Source: an uncultured bacterium (GTDB lineage: Bacteria; Bacillota_I; Bacilli_A; RFN20; CAG-826). From it: a stretch of DNA of 64,000 nucleotides. The DNA is taken from the NCBI GenBank assembly GCA_949296775.1, contig CASFQA010000001.1:372001-436000 (forward strand), read 5' to 3'. Below, piece by piece: positions 1 to 8,701 of the stretch; position 1 is the stretch's first letter; the number at the start of each line of letters is the position of its first letter. The notes beneath the pieces were generated by a model. It was not told the DNA's origin. It did no database searches and was given only the letters and a program-made list of their open reading frames with translations. A program made the position numbers and the translations under genes.

Positions 1-85
1 CAACGACGAGGAAGCCGAGTTCTGCTCCCAATGCGGGGCCCCTTTGCCGAAAAAAGGAAAAAGGTATGAAAAAGAAAGAAGCTAA
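1..85 (+). CDS. C-terminal end of a zinc-ribbon protein (partial)
   Basis: The frame is open from the window edge and stops with TAA at 83-85. The visible 27 residues contain the knuckle FCSQCGAPLP followed by a lysine-rich tail. This is the usual short zinc-ribbon motif found at the ends of many Firmicutes membrane or regulatory proteins. Only one CxxC pair is visible, so a partner knuckle would have to lie upstream. The frame runs 20 bases into the next gene, which suggests translational coupling. The main domain is outside the window, so no function can be given. Confidence 0.6.
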   Translation, partial: NDEEAEFCSQCGAPLPKKGKRYEKERS

Positions 86-617
86 GTATCTGAAGCTCAA
101 CGAGGACGGCAAAGCGATATTGCCCCTGAAGATCAGCGACGACCGGGAATTCCTCTCCCCCTACTATTTCGACGAGCCGCTGATCAGCGATGAAGTCGCC
201 TCTTACCTTTCCGCCCATCGGAGTATCGGGTTATGGAAAGACGGGGTTGAGGTCCGGCTGTTCTCGGATAAGGTCAGCAAGAAGGAGAAAACGGTCTACG
301 AAAACGCCATCCACGCCTATTATCGGGAGAAACTGGCCCAATCCGCGCGCGAAAGGAAGCGGAATTTCCTGCTGTCCGGCTTCCTTTTCCTTTTGGGATT
401 GCTGGTCTTCGCCTCGATGTTCATCCTCGACCACTTTCTCGGAGAAAGGCTTGGCATGTGGAGCGAGGTCATCGACGTCGTCGCCTGGGTTTTCATTTGG
501 GAAGCGGTCGACATCGCCTTCATCGAGGGGATCGAGCATTCCTCCGACCATCGGATCGCCAAAAACCTAAGCCAATGCCAGGTCCGCTTCGAAAAACTGA
601 AAGAAAACGCGGACTAG
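66..617 (+). CDS. Hypothetical protein with two membrane segments
   Basis: A 183-residue protein with a soluble N-terminal part (about 1-98) that is rich in charged residues. Two hydrophobic segments follow at about 100-120 and 132-155, and the tail is charged. I do not recognise a family. The start overlaps the stop of the zinc-ribbon gene upstream, so the two are probably co-transcribed. A role for the soluble part in sensing or binding at the membrane is only inference. It converges with the minus-strand gene at 614-994, overlapping it by four bases. Confidence 0.65.
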   Translation: MKKKEAKYLKLNEDGKAILPLKISDDREFLSPYYFDEPLISDEVASYLSAHRSIGLWKDGVEVRLFSDKVSKKEKTVYENAIHAYYREKLAQSARERKRNFLLSGFLFLLGLLVFASMFILDHFLGERLGMWSEVIDVVAWVFIWEAVDIAFIEGIEHSSDHRIAKNLSQCQVRFEKLKENAD

Positions 618-994
618 CCGCGTTTGGATAAATAGGGATCCATCTCGAACTTGATGATGGAACGGGACAATTCGATGATGTCGAGCTCGCTTCCGGGAAA
701 GATGAACCCTTCCCCCTCCCCGTCTTCCCGTTCAAGGATCTCATATAGCCCCATCGAGGAGAAATCGTGGTCGAACGGCTCGCCGGTGAGCCCGTCTTTG
801 TAGCGGACTTTGGCCCAGACGTCGACGTCGGCGTAAAGCTTGTCGTCCTCATCCCGGTATAAAAGCCCTTTGATATGGCAGTACCTGACGTCGATGATCG
901 GGTATAAGGTGGCGACTTGCTCAGCCGAAAAGGAGATCGCCTCGTCTAAAGGAAAGTCCTTCTCGAAGGTGATCCGGCCTTTTTGGACCCTCAT
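614..994 (-). CDS. YceD/DUF177-like protein
   Basis: A 126-residue acidic protein. Its layout resembles DUF177 (YceD): an N-terminal strand-rich part, a middle segment with YADVDVWAKV, and an acidic stretch leading to a C-terminal helix ending in DPYLSKRG. Family members normally carry a cysteine motif and sit beside rpmF, with a proposed role in ribosome or rRNA maturation. Here most of the cysteines are absent and no rpmF follows. The ATG overlaps the pheT stop (ATGA), so it is the last gene of the pheST operon. The family call rests on overall pattern only and is tentative. Confidence 0.45.
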   Translation of the reverse strand: MRVQKGRITFEKDFPLDEAISFSAEQVATLYPIIDVRYCHIKGLLYRDEDDKLYADVDVWAKVRYKDGLTGEPFDHDFSSMGLYEILEREDGEGEGFIFPGSELDIIELSRSIIKFEMDPYLSKRG

Positions 995-3372
995 TTCCGG
1001 ACCTCGGCAGCGAGCTTGGCCTCGAGATCGGCGATGACTTTGGCCATGGCGTTATTGACCTCCTCGTCGACTAAGGTCTTGTCGGCGGCGAACTTGATGG
1101 AGATGGCCAGCGACTTCTTGCCGCTTGGCAGATGCGGCCCGACGTAGACGTCGAAGGGGACGACCTCCTTGATAAGGGAGGAATTCATGACCGTCTTCTT
1201 AACCTCGTCGAAACCGACCTTATCGTCGACGACGAAGGAAAGGTCGCGGGTCACGAAGGGGAAGCGGGACGGGGGCAGGCTCTTGATGGGGCTGACCTTG
1301 AGGTCGAAGACGGCCGAAAGGTCGATCTCCATCACCACGGCGGAATTAAGCCCCAATCGCTTCAGCAAGGACGGATGGACCTCACCGAGGAAGCCGATCC
1401 GCTGCTTCCCTAAGCAAACGTAGGCTGAGCGGCCCGGATGAAGGGAAGGGCAATCCTCCGCCTTAAGGTAACGGTAACGGGAAGGGATGACCCCGAGGGA
1501 ACGGAATATCTCCTCCAACGCCCCTTTGGCGTCGTAAAAATCGTACCTCCGGCGGGTAATGTCGCCCCACTGTTTGGCTTCGCCGGCATAGGCGAGGGCG
1601 AGGTGGGTGGCCTCATACCCTTCGGCATCGACGTCGGCCACCTCGAAGATGGCCCCGTCTTTGGCTTGCCGGGCGGCGTTATAGGAGAGGACCTCCAAAA
1701 GCGAATAGGCAATGGAAGTCCGGACGTAGGCGTGGTCGGAGGTCAAGGGATTGGCCAATTCGTAAGGCTTATGATCGAGGAAAAGAGGGAAATAACGGAG
1801 TTCGTCTTGACTCACCAAGGTATAGGTCAAGACCTCGTCGAGCCCCCGGAGATTGAGCAGCCTCCGGACCAGCCTTTCCTTTTTCTGCCTCTCGGTCAAG
1901 CCGGTCAGGGAAAGGGAAGAGACCGGGAGCTCGCTTTTGACGTTGTCTAGCCCCAACAGGCGGATCACTTCCTCCGAGACATCGGCTTTTCCGTCGATAT
2001 CCAGCCGGTAGGAAGGGGAAAGGAGATGGAATTCCCCCGCGGATTTCCCCATTAGGGTAAAGCCATCGCGGGTTAAGGCATCGAGCACCTGCTCTTCGCG
2101 GAATTCGGTCCCGAGCCGGGCGTTGAGGTAGGAAAGGGAGACCGTGATCTCTTTCGCCGGGGATTTCGCTTCCCCATAGGCCGACGCCACCTCGATATCG
2201 GCGGTTTCCGCCAACTCGAGGAGGAGTTTCTTGACCAGCCTCAGGGCTTGTTGCTGGGAGAGCGGGTTGACCCCTTTGACGAAGCGGAGGGAGGAATCGC
2301 TGCTTAAGCCAAGCCGGGATGAGGTGCGGCGGATGCTGGCCCCGGCGAAGGAAGCGGCCTCGACCACGATGTTGACGGTGCTTTCGTCGACCCGGCAGCA
2401 ATCGGCGGTCATGATGCCGGCTAGGCACATCCCTTTGCCTTGGCTTGAGACCAGGAGGTCGCCTTTTTGCAAATCGTACTCCTTGCCGTCCATCGCCAAG
2501 AACTTCCCCTCGTAATCGTCGATGACGTCGAGTTTCCGTTCGGGAAGCTTGTCCTCATCGTACATATTAAGCGGCTGCCCGGTGACCAGCATGACGTAGT
2601 TGCCGATGTCGACGATGTTGTTGATCGGGCGGATGCCGCTCGCCATCAAAACCGACTTCAGCCATAAAGGCGATTCCTTGGTCTTGACCCCTTTGGCGAC
2701 GATGGCTTGGAAGCTCGGGCAGGAAGGGGAAGAAGAGGTGACGAGGAAATCGGTCCGCTCTTCGCCCAATTCGACCCCCTCCTCGATCGTCGGCTCAAGG
2801 TTGAATAGGCAAGCCACTTCCCTAACGACGTTATTGAGGGCGTAGAGGTCGGGCCGATTGGGGAGGAGGTCCATGTCGAGGATGGCGTCGTCGTAGCCGA
2901 GTTTCCCCAGCGGGTCCTCATCCCCGACTTCGAAATCATCGGGCAATTCCTCGATGCCGGCGCATTGGTAGTCGCTAAGGTATTTCCGATCGACCCCGAG
3001 TTCATAAAGGGCGCAGCACATCCCGTTGCTTTCGACCCCGCGGATGAGGCTTGGCTTGATCTCGATTTCCGGGAGGCGGGCTCCGGGCCGGGCGACGATG
3101 ACCTTCAAGCCGGTCCGGGCGTTGGGGGCGCCGCAGACGATCTGCTCGACCCCGTATTTCTCCCCCTCGTCGACTTGGAGGATGCGGAGATGGTCGGAAT
3201 CGGGATGGGGAAGGCAGGAGAGGATCTTCCCGACCACCAGCCCGGTGGCCTCCGACAAACAGGAGATGCCCTCGACCTCGGCCCCGGCGAAGGTCAATTT
3301 CTCGGCCACCGCTTTCGGGGTCAAGCCGGTCAGATCAAGATGGGATTTCAAATAGTTGTATGAGACTTTCAT
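991..3372 (-). CDS. pheT: Phenylalanine--tRNA ligase beta subunit
   Basis: Beta subunit of the alpha2-beta2 enzyme that charges tRNA-Phe, 793 residues, close to the Bacilli norm of about 800. The N-terminus MKVSYNYLK is typical. A tRNA-binding (EMAP-like) domain covers about residues 40-150, with HPDSDHLRILQVD visible. B3/B4 and B5 domains fill the middle, and an anticodon-binding FDX-ACB domain containing SRFPFVTRDLSFVV lies at the C-terminus. The reading frame stays open for 46 codons upstream, but the ATG at 3372 has a good Shine-Dalgarno sequence (GAGGTG) and matches family starts. It lies 14 bases after pheS and shares its T-box control. Confidence 0.97.
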   Translation of the reverse strand: MKVSYNYLKSHLDLTGLTPKAVAEKLTFAGAEVEGISCLSEATGLVVGKILSCLPHPDSDHLRILQVDEGEKYGVEQIVCGAPNARTGLKVIVARPGARLPEIEIKPSLIRGVESNGMCCALYELGVDRKYLSDYQCAGIEELPDDFEVGDEDPLGKLGYDDAILDMDLLPNRPDLYALNNVVREVACLFNLEPTIEEGVELGEERTDFLVTSSSPSCPSFQAIVAKGVKTKESPLWLKSVLMASGIRPINNIVDIGNYVMLVTGQPLNMYDEDKLPERKLDVIDDYEGKFLAMDGKEYDLQKGDLLVSSQGKGMCLAGIMTADCCRVDESTVNIVVEAASFAGASIRRTSSRLGLSSDSSLRFVKGVNPLSQQQALRLVKKLLLELAETADIEVASAYGEAKSPAKEITVSLSYLNARLGTEFREEQVLDALTRDGFTLMGKSAGEFHLLSPSYRLDIDGKADVSEEVIRLLGLDNVKSELPVSSLSLTGLTERQKKERLVRRLLNLRGLDEVLTYTLVSQDELRYFPLFLDHKPYELANPLTSDHAYVRTSIAYSLLEVLSYNAARQAKDGAIFEVADVDAEGYEATHLALAYAGEAKQWGDITRRRYDFYDAKGALEEIFRSLGVIPSRYRYLKAEDCPSLHPGRSAYVCLGKQRIGFLGEVHPSLLKRLGLNSAVVMEIDLSAVFDLKVSPIKSLPPSRFPFVTRDLSFVVDDKVGFDEVKKTVMNSSLIKEVVPFDVYVGPHLPSGKKSLAISIKFAADKTLVDEEVNNAMAKVIADLEAKLAAEVRK

Positions 3373-3386
3373 CGAAGTACACCTCG

Positions 3387-4421
3387 TTATTTCGCGTAAA
3401 ACGGCGACAGGAAGCGGTAGTCGTCGGCGTAGAAACGGCGGATATCGTCGATCCCGTAACGGAGCATGGCGACCCGCTCGACCCCGACCCCGAAGGCGAA
3501 TCCGCTCCAAAGCTCGGGGTCATAGCCGCACATCTTGAGCACCTTAGGATTGACCATCCCGGCCCCCAGGATCTCGATCCAGCCCGATCCTTTGCACATC
3601 GAGCAGCCCTTCCCTTGGCAGGCGAAGCAGGAGACGTCGACCTCGACGCTTGGCTCGGTGAAGGGGAAATAGGAGGAACGGAGGCGGATCTCCCGCTTCT
3701 CGCCGAACATTTTCCTGGCGAAGAGCTCCAAAGTCGCCTTCAGGTTGCCTAAGGAGATGTTTTTGTCGACCACCAGCCCCTCGATTTGGGCGAACTGATG
3801 GGAATGGGTCATGTCGTCATCGTCCCGGCGGTAGGTTTTCCCCGGGCTGATCATCTTGATCGGGGTCAGCCCCTTCCTTTCGAGCATGACGTGGGCTTGG
3901 GCGGCCGAGGTTTGGGTGCGGAGCAGTTTCCCTCCCTTCAGATAGAAGGTATCCTGCATGTCCCGGGCCGGATGGTCGGCCGGGACGTTAAGCAATTCGA
4001 AGTTATACAAATCGGTCTCGACGTCGCGGCCGGAGACGACCTCATACCCCATGTCGAGGAAGATGTCGGTCACCTCGTCGATGATGAGCCGGAAGGGGTT
4101 CTGATGGCCGATGGCCGTCCCTCGCCCTGGGAGGGAAAGATCGATTCGCTCGGCTTCGAGCTTGGCTATAAGCGCGTTCTCCTCCATCGCTTTCTTTTTC
4201 GCCTCGTATTCCGCGCTCAACCGGTTTTTGGCCTCGTTGACCGCTTTGCCGAAGGCGGCTTTCCCCTCGTTAGGAATCGACCGCATCTGCCCCATCAAGG
4301 CGGCGATCGCCCCCTTTTTGGCGAGATAGGCGGCGTAAAACCGCTCCAACTCGGTTGGGGTTTGGGCTTTTTCCAGCGCCTCCAACCCCTCGGCTAAGGT
4401 CTTCTCGATTGCAGTGTCCAT
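3387..4421 (-). CDS. pheS: Phenylalanine--tRNA ligase alpha subunit
   Basis: Catalytic subunit of phenylalanyl-tRNA synthetase, 344 residues, full length. An N-terminal coiled-coil (about 1-85) that grips the tRNA is followed by the class II catalytic core. Visible motifs include HPARDMQDTFYL, RTQTSAAQ, GWIEILGAGM and the C-terminal GFAFGVGVERVAMLRYG (motif 3 region). A cysteine cluster CFACQGKGCSMC precedes motif 3. The start has a strong AAGGAG ribosome site. A T-box leader lies directly upstream, so expression should rise when tRNA-Phe is uncharged. First gene of pheS-pheT-DUF177-like. Confidence 0.98.
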   Translation of the reverse strand: MDTAIEKTLAEGLEALEKAQTPTELERFYAAYLAKKGAIAALMGQMRSIPNEGKAAFGKAVNEAKNRLSAEYEAKKKAMEENALIAKLEAERIDLSLPGRGTAIGHQNPFRLIIDEVTDIFLDMGYEVVSGRDVETDLYNFELLNVPADHPARDMQDTFYLKGGKLLRTQTSAAQAHVMLERKGLTPIKMISPGKTYRRDDDDMTHSHQFAQIEGLVVDKNISLGNLKATLELFARKMFGEKREIRLRSSYFPFTEPSVEVDVSCFACQGKGCSMCKGSGWIEILGAGMVNPKVLKMCGYDPELWSGFAFGVGVERVAMLRYGIDDIRRFYADDYRFLSPFYAK

Positions 4422-4647
4422 CTTCGCTCCTTAAATAAAAATAGGCCCCGTGGGAACGGATTTACCGCGGTGCCATCCCGATTCGATCCCCCATTGGGGA
4501 CCGCTCTCTTTTCCCGTTAACGCCGGGCGCGGGCGGGTCTCCCCGCCACCCTCGGAGGCGAATTCGCGGAACTCCCCTCGGATGGTCTCACTCTCCACCC
4601 GTCCCTGTAAGGGAAGTCGCCCCGTTACTACTCCTCGTCTTTAGGCG
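4422..4647 (-). promoter_or_regulatory. T-box riboswitch leader of pheST
   Basis: On the minus strand the leader opens with AAAGACGAGGAGTAGTAAC (4624-4642), the usual start of stem I. The near-canonical T-box GGGATGGCACCGCGG lies at about 4465-4479, just before pheS. In between are GC-rich complementary segments, including a CCCC..GGGG hairpin at about 4488-4505. T-box RNAs bind uncharged tRNA through a specifier codon and the tRNA acceptor end. Here two UUC triplets lie on the 3' side of stem I, but I cannot choose the specifier without folding. Confidence 0.9.
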
Positions 4648-4652
4648 AGGCC

Positions 4653-4658
4653 ATTCTA
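4653..4658 (-). promoter_or_regulatory. Probable -10 box for the pheST T-box transcript
   Basis: The minus strand reads TAGAAT about 7 bases before the start of the T-box leader, matching TATAAT at five of six positions. The -35 region is weak. The position is right for a transcript starting near 4646. It lies just past the end of the upstream gene. Confidence 0.4.
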
Positions 4659-4673
4659 TCCTTCGCCGCCGTT

Positions 4674-5345
4674 TTATGGAAGAGCCAACTCCCGGGAGAA
4701 GGCGGAAAGGAAGGGGAATTTGCTCAAGGCGTCGAATCGGGGGAAGCCGCGGATGAACAGCCCGAGCTCCGCGATAAGCCGGTTGGGGCAACCTAGATAA
4801 GCCTCCTCCTTCCCCTTTATCAAAGAAGGGGAACGGGTGGCGAGGAAAGCCAGCCTATTGAGCCGGTCGAGCAGACGGAGGAAATGGAGCTCAAGCTCCG
4901 CCTCCTTTTTGGCCATCGGCCCGCGAACGAAAAGCGAATCCGGGAGGGAACGGGCCAAATCCGAGAGGTAATCGGCGTAAAAGGGATAGTTGGGGTTAAG
5001 ATAAAGGATCGATTGGTAACGGTCATTGAGACGATGGAATATCGGGGCGAACGGCTCGATGATCTCCTTCTCCAACGCCAACTCCCTCGTCAATTCGTCC
5101 AGTTCCTTTAAGTCGGATGAAAGCCGTTGCCTCCGTAAGTAGGCGGCTAAAAAGGCGAGGAGAAAGGCAGCGAAGAGCAAGGACAAGGACAAAAACGAGA
5201 TGGTCAGATCCTTGGGGTCGGCCGCTTGGGAATAGGAAAAGGCGGCGTAAACAAGCAAAGACGAATAAAGCGCGATCATCAATATGGCCAAGACGACGCT
5301 CGGCCAGCGCGGATAGGCTTTTAAGGACAGAGGTGTTCGGTTCAT
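4674..5345 (-). CDS. Hypothetical membrane protein
   Basis: 223 residues counted from the ATG at 5345, which has GGGGGAA close upstream; the frame is open 15 codons further. Two hydrophobic segments lie at about 17-38 and 50-70 of this form, followed by a basic RRQR stretch and a long helical cytosolic part with many Leu, Glu and Arg residues. That is a coiled-coil-like layout. No family is recognised. The gene stands between a lipoprotein gene and the pheST T-box. Its last bases overlap the region of the pheST promoter. Confidence 0.65.
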   Translation of the reverse strand: MNRTPLSLKAYPRWPSVVLAILMIALYSSLLVYAAFSYSQAADPKDLTISFLSLSLLFAAFLLAFLAAYLRRQRLSSDLKELDELTRELALEKEIIEPFAPIFHRLNDRYQSILYLNPNYPFYADYLSDLARSLPDSLFVRGPMAKKEAELELHFLRLLDRLNRLAFLATRSPSLIKGKEEAYLGCPNRLIAELGLFIRGFPRFDALSKFPFLSAFSRELALP

Positions 5346-5393
5346 GTTTCCCCCACTTAAATATGTAGGCGGGGAAAAGCGAATCGTCACCTT

Positions 5394-6329
5394 TTAAAAC
5401 GTCGTGGCGGGCGGGATGACCCCCGAAAGGTCGAATTGCTCGTAACTGCCTTTGTCCCCGGGGGATTCGACCTCGAAGCCATCGTAGGCGAACTCAAAGC
5501 CGAATTCGAGGAAGGCTTCTCCGCCATTCGAATTAGCCGTCTGGTCGAGCCCTTCGACGTCGATGACCGCCTCAAAGCCCAAAAATCCGGTTTCGTCGTA
5601 TCGCCATCGCTCCGTGTATTCGTTGATGGTGGCGTTGGCGAAGGCCGCCTCCGTTTGGCCGAGGATGTCGCCGATTGAGCCGAGCCCTTCGGAACCGGCG
5701 TCTATTTCGGCGTTAGACGAAAGGTAATCCAGCAGATCGTCGACGTTATCGATGTTCAAGGTGAAGCCGGACTGGCTGAACTTGAAGCAATCGGCGTGGT
5801 CGGAATGGAAATCGCGGTAAGGCTCGGCGGAAAGCGAAGCAAACATCGAGCCGACCTCGACTTCCGTCCCCGTCTCTCCCAAAGGCATGACGATTTTCCG
5901 GGGGACGGTGGTATCCAGGGCGGTGTTGAGCAAGAGCCAAAAAGGCGACAGCGACGAATCGCTGCAATCGAGGTAAAGGCTCTGCCCATCCCCATACATC
6001 CCGAAAGCGAGCCCGTTTATCCCCATCGGCATCCCCGGGAGGGAAAGGCTGAACGAGCCTTGCTCATCCCCTAGCCCGGTGGTAAAGGAGAAGGAGGAGC
6101 CATCGACCCGGATATCAAGCGGCAGCTCATTGACGGTCAGCGGATATCCCCCATAGCTGCCGGAAAGGCTAAGCGGGGTCGAGGTCGTGATCTGCAAAGC
6201 GGTCTTCTCGCTTGAGCGGAGGGCGGCTTTGTCGAATAAGGCAAACGCGTCCTCCGGGGACGCCTTCTCTCCGCGGTGGCAGCCGATTAACGACAATAAA
6301 GGGAGGAGGAGCCAAACGGTTTTCTTCAT
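5394..6329 (-). CDS. Putative lipoprotein
   Basis: 311 residues from the ATG at 6329, which has AAAGGA at a proper distance. A further in-frame ATG at 6347 lies inside the upstream gene. The signal peptide ends in the lipobox LIGC, so the mature protein should be anchored to the outer face of the membrane. The rest is rich in Ser, Gly, Asp and alternating hydrophobic residues, as in a beta-rich secreted domain. Fold and function are not recognised. It lies directly downstream of the SPOUT methylase gene, with an overlap only of the alternative start, and so may share its transcript. Confidence 0.75.
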   Translation of the reverse strand: MKKTVWLLLPLLSLIGCHRGEKASPEDAFALFDKAALRSSEKTALQITTSTPLSLSGSYGGYPLTVNELPLDIRVDGSSFSFTTGLGDEQGSFSLSLPGMPMGINGLAFGMYGDGQSLYLDCSDSSLSPFWLLLNTALDTTVPRKIVMPLGETGTEVEVGSMFASLSAEPYRDFHSDHADCFKFSQSGFTLNIDNVDDLLDYLSSNAEIDAGSEGLGSIGDILGQTEAAFANATINEYTERWRYDETGFLGFEAVIDVEGLDQTANSNGGEAFLEFGFEFAYDGFEVESPGDKGSYEQFDLSGVIPPATTF

Positions 6330-6333
6330 AAGT

Positions 6334-7068
6334 TCAATCCTTTCCATTCAAATAGGCGGCGTAATGCATCAAGATCCCGCCGGCCACGCCGACATTGAGC
6401 GAATCGATGCCGGCCATGGATATTTTAATATTGGTTTGGCATCGCTCAAGGATGGTTTTCGCCACTCCCTGCCCCTCATTGCCGAGGCAGAGGGCGAATT
6501 TGGCGGGGAAGGCAAAGCCTTCGAGCGGCCTCGCCGACTGCAAACTGGTCCCGAAAAGCGGATAGCCTTCTTTTTCTAGCAAGGCCAAAGCCTCCCTTTC
6601 CCCCATTCTCATCAAGTTCAAGGAAAACAGCGCTCCCTGGGAGCTTTGGACGGCCTTGGGGTTGAAATAGGAACAGCTCCCCGTAAGGGCGATGACGTCA
6701 TGAAACCCGAAGCAGAGGGCAGTCCTTAGAAGCGTCCCCAAATTGCCGGGGTCTTGGATCCGGTCAAGGAGCAGGACCCGCTGGCTCGATAAAGGCTTAG
6801 GGGAAGCCGCCTTGGCGATCCCGACGATCGGTTCGGGGTGGACCGAGGTCGAAAGCCGCTTGATGATGTCCTCCCCCACTAGGTAGCCGCTGACCTCATA
6901 AGGCTGCGGGGCGGTGGCGAAAAAGCTTTGCAGCAAACCGGCCTCATAGGCCATCGAGACCAAATGGTGGCCCTCGACCAAAAAGCCCTCGGGGCCGCCT
7001 TTGGAAAGCAATTTGGCGGCTTCTTTGACTTTCCGGTTATCCTTGCTCGTTATCCTCTCCATAGGCAT
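6334..7068 (-). CDS. SPOUT-family (TrmH/SpoU) RNA 2'-O-ribose methyltransferase
   Basis: 244 residues. An N-terminal L30e-like substrate-binding part (about 1-95) begins ITSKDNRKVKEAAKLL, followed by the knotted SpoU domain. All three SpoU motifs are visible: DRIQDPGNLGTLLRTA, LCLGNEGQGV and SMAGIDSLNVGVAGGI. Such enzymes methylate 2'-hydroxyls in rRNA or tRNA using S-adenosylmethionine. In Bacillus the related ysgA gene lies beside pheST, and the same neighbourhood is kept here. The exact target nucleotide cannot be read from the sequence. The start overlaps the upstream metallopeptidase gene by 32 bases; an ATG two codons later is an alternative. Confidence 0.92.
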   Translation of the reverse strand: MPMERITSKDNRKVKEAAKLLSKGGPEGFLVEGHHLVSMAYEAGLLQSFFATAPQPYEVSGYLVGEDIIKRLSTSVHPEPIVGIAKAASPKPLSSQRVLLLDRIQDPGNLGTLLRTALCFGFHDVIALTGSCSYFNPKAVQSSQGALFSLNLMRMGEREALALLEKEGYPLFGTSLQSARPLEGFAFPAKFALCLGNEGQGVAKTILERCQTNIKISMAGIDSLNVGVAGGILMHYAAYLNGKD

Positions 7069-7666
7069 GGCTGATGATCCTTTTCCTCAGTTCCCAGTAA
7101 TTCGGGCAATATTGGAGCACAATCGCGTAAAATTTTGAAGAATGGTCCCGCACCCGGTCATGGGCCAATTCGTGGACGACGACCGAATCGATGACCTCGG
7201 GGGAGAAATGATAAAGCCAAAGCGAGAAGGCCAAGGTCTTGGTCCGGCTGGAATTGGTCCCGACCCGGCTATTCATGTCTTTGGCTTTGACTCGATAAGG
7301 GGTGGTTATCCCCATAAGGGGGGCGAAATAAGCGACCCGGGAGGCGAAATACTCCTCGGCTTGCTCGGCATAACCCGCCCTGACCGCCTCTTCATTCAGA
7401 TTGGTTTCGACCTTTTGGCCTTTGATGTAAGTGTAGGGGCGTTCTCTCTCCTCGCTCCGCTTCCGCGTTTGCCGCTCGACCCAGGCCATCATCTTGGCGA
7501 CCTGCTCGTCGATCGAGGAAAGGCTGGCTCGGACCGGGACCGAGATCAATAGGGTTCCGTCCCTCCTTAAGGAAAGCCGGATGCCCGAGCGGCGGCGAAA
7601 AAGCAACCGGGCTTCGTAGACCACCCCGTGATAAGAGTAATTCCGACGCAATTCACGCATATCCAT
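7037..7666 (-). CDS. YgjP-like (DUF45, M48-type) metallopeptidase
   Basis: 209 residues. The C-terminal half carries VVHELAHDRVRDHSSKFY, the HExxH zinc motif followed by a conserved histidine and the KFY of the YgjP/DUF45 family. After it comes an RKRI ending. Members are cytosolic zinc-dependent proteins of uncertain substrate and are often encoded beside RNA or nucleotide genes. The gene overlaps the SPOUT methylase downstream and is divergent from the DUF523 gene. The start at 7666 gives a normal family length. No signal peptide or membrane segment is present. Confidence 0.88.
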   Translation of the reverse strand: MDMRELRRNYSYHGVVYEARLLFRRRSGIRLSLRRDGTLLISVPVRASLSSIDEQVAKMMAWVERQTRKRSEERERPYTYIKGQKVETNLNEEAVRAGYAEQAEEYFASRVAYFAPLMGITTPYRVKAKDMNSRVGTNSSRTKTLAFSLWLYHFSPEVIDSVVVHELAHDRVRDHSSKFYAIVLQYCPNYWELRKRIISHAYGEDNEQG

Positions 7667-7697
7667 GTAATTATATCCTCCTTTCGCCTATTTAGTG

Positions 7698-7703
7698 TAT
7701 GAT
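7698..7703 (+). promoter_or_regulatory. Candidate -10 box for the DUF523 gene
   Basis: TATGAT preceded directly by TG (AGTGTATGAT) lies 10 bases before the likely ATG at 7714. No Shine-Dalgarno sequence fits between them, so the transcript may be nearly leaderless. The same AGTGTATRAT string precedes dnaE. Confidence 0.35.
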
Positions 7704-7713
7704 GGGCGACGCT

Positions 7714-8223
7714 ATGGAAAAGATTCTCATCTCCGCCTGCCTGCTCGGCGAGAAGACCCGTTACGACGGGCGCGATAACCTCGTTGAGGGGCTGATGGAG
7801 TTCACCAAATTCTATGACGTCGTCCCCTTCTGCCCGGAAGTCGAAGGCGGGATGTCCACCCCACGGATCCCCTCGGAAATCCGAAACGGGGCCGTCGTCA
7901 GCCAAGAAGGGGAGGACGTGACCCGCTATTTCGAGCGCGGGGCCCGCAAAGCGCTCAACATCTGCTCCTTCCTCGGCATTCGGCTCGCCATCCTCAAAGA
8001 CGGATCCCCCTCCTGCGGGACAAAGCAAATCCACAATGGCCGATTCAACGGCGGGAAAGTAAACGGGATGGGCGTCACCGCCGCTAGGCTAAAGGAAAAA
8101 GGCATCAAAGTCCTAAACGAGGAAGAGGGGTTGGCCCTCTTATCGGAATTGCTTGGCAAAGAGGCGGAAAAACAAGCCAAGCGGGCCCAGAAAGAGCGTT
8201 GTCATGGCCAAAGCGGCGAATAA
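7714..8223 (+). CDS. DUF523 family protein
   Basis: 169 residues from the ATG giving MEKILISACLLGEKTRYDG, the family N-terminus. The DUF523 hallmarks are present: ISACLLG, the cysteine-containing PFCPEVEGGMSTPR, and ILKDGSPSCGT near residue 100. The family is widespread and of unknown biochemical role. Its conserved cysteines hint at a thiol or metal chemistry, which is inference. An earlier in-frame ATG at 7699 overlaps the likely -10 box and is less probable. The C-terminus overlaps the ECF gene downstream by 20 bases. Confidence 0.88.
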   Translation: MEKILISACLLGEKTRYDGRDNLVEGLMEFTKFYDVVPFCPEVEGGMSTPRIPSEIRNGAVVSQEGEDVTRYFERGARKALNICSFLGIRLAILKDGSPSCGTKQIHNGRFNGGKVNGMGVTAARLKEKGIKVLNEEEGLALLSELLGKEAEKQAKRAQKERCHGQSGE

Positions 8224-8701
8224 ACCCTCGCATCGGAATAGCCTCCGCGATTGCGCCCTCATCGCCACCCTCGGGGGATTGGCTTTCGTCGTCAGCGCCG
8301 TTTTCCCCATCCCCTACCCTTGGGGCGGCTACTTCAACTTCGGCGATGCCTTCATCCTCACCTCCTCCATGCTTTTCGGTCCCTTAATCGGAGCCGGGGT
8401 CGGCATCCTTTCCGGGGTGCTTTCCGACGCCTCCGCCGGTTATTTCCTCTTCATCCCCTTCACCATCCTCGCCAAAGCCCTCTTGGGTTTGGGGGCGGGG
8501 CTCTTCCGTGAAAAGAAGATTTTTAAGTACGTAATGCCATTTTTCGGCTGCGCGGCCGAGGTGCTTATTTACCTACTTGCATACTTGCTTCTATATGGTC
8601 CAGCCGGTTTGTTGAGTTCGGCTTTCGATTGCCTGCAGGCCTTTGGCTGCCTCCTTCTTTCCTTCCCCTTGTCCCATCTAGCCAGGAAGGCTCTCCGTTA
8701 A
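8204..8701 (+). CDS. ECF transporter S component
   Basis: 165 residues from the ATG at 8204, with five or six hydrophobic segments. The segment FGDAFILTSSMLFGPLIGAGVG followed by GVLSDASAGYFLF is typical of ECF-transporter substrate-binding subunits of the pantothenate/folate-like group. Such proteins bind a vitamin or metal with high affinity and are energised by a shared EcfA/A'/T module, which is not in this window. The substrate cannot be assigned from sequence alone. The reading frame continues 17 codons further upstream inside the DUF523 gene. It converges with the minus-strand gene at 8698, with a 4-base overlap. Confidence 0.85.
   Translation: MAKAANKPSHRNSLRDCALIATLGGLAFVVSAVFPIPYPWGGYFNFGDAFILTSSMLFGPLIGAGVGILSGVLSDASAGYFLFIPFTILAKALLGLGAGLFREKKIFKYVMPFFGCAAEVLIYLLAYLLLYGPAGLLSSAFDCLQAFGCLLLSFPLSHLARKALR

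Noticed and set aside
7037-7666. The HExxH protein, considered as a secreted protease.
   Set aside because: No signal peptide or membrane helix; the C-terminal pattern is that of cytosolic YgjP/DUF45 proteins.
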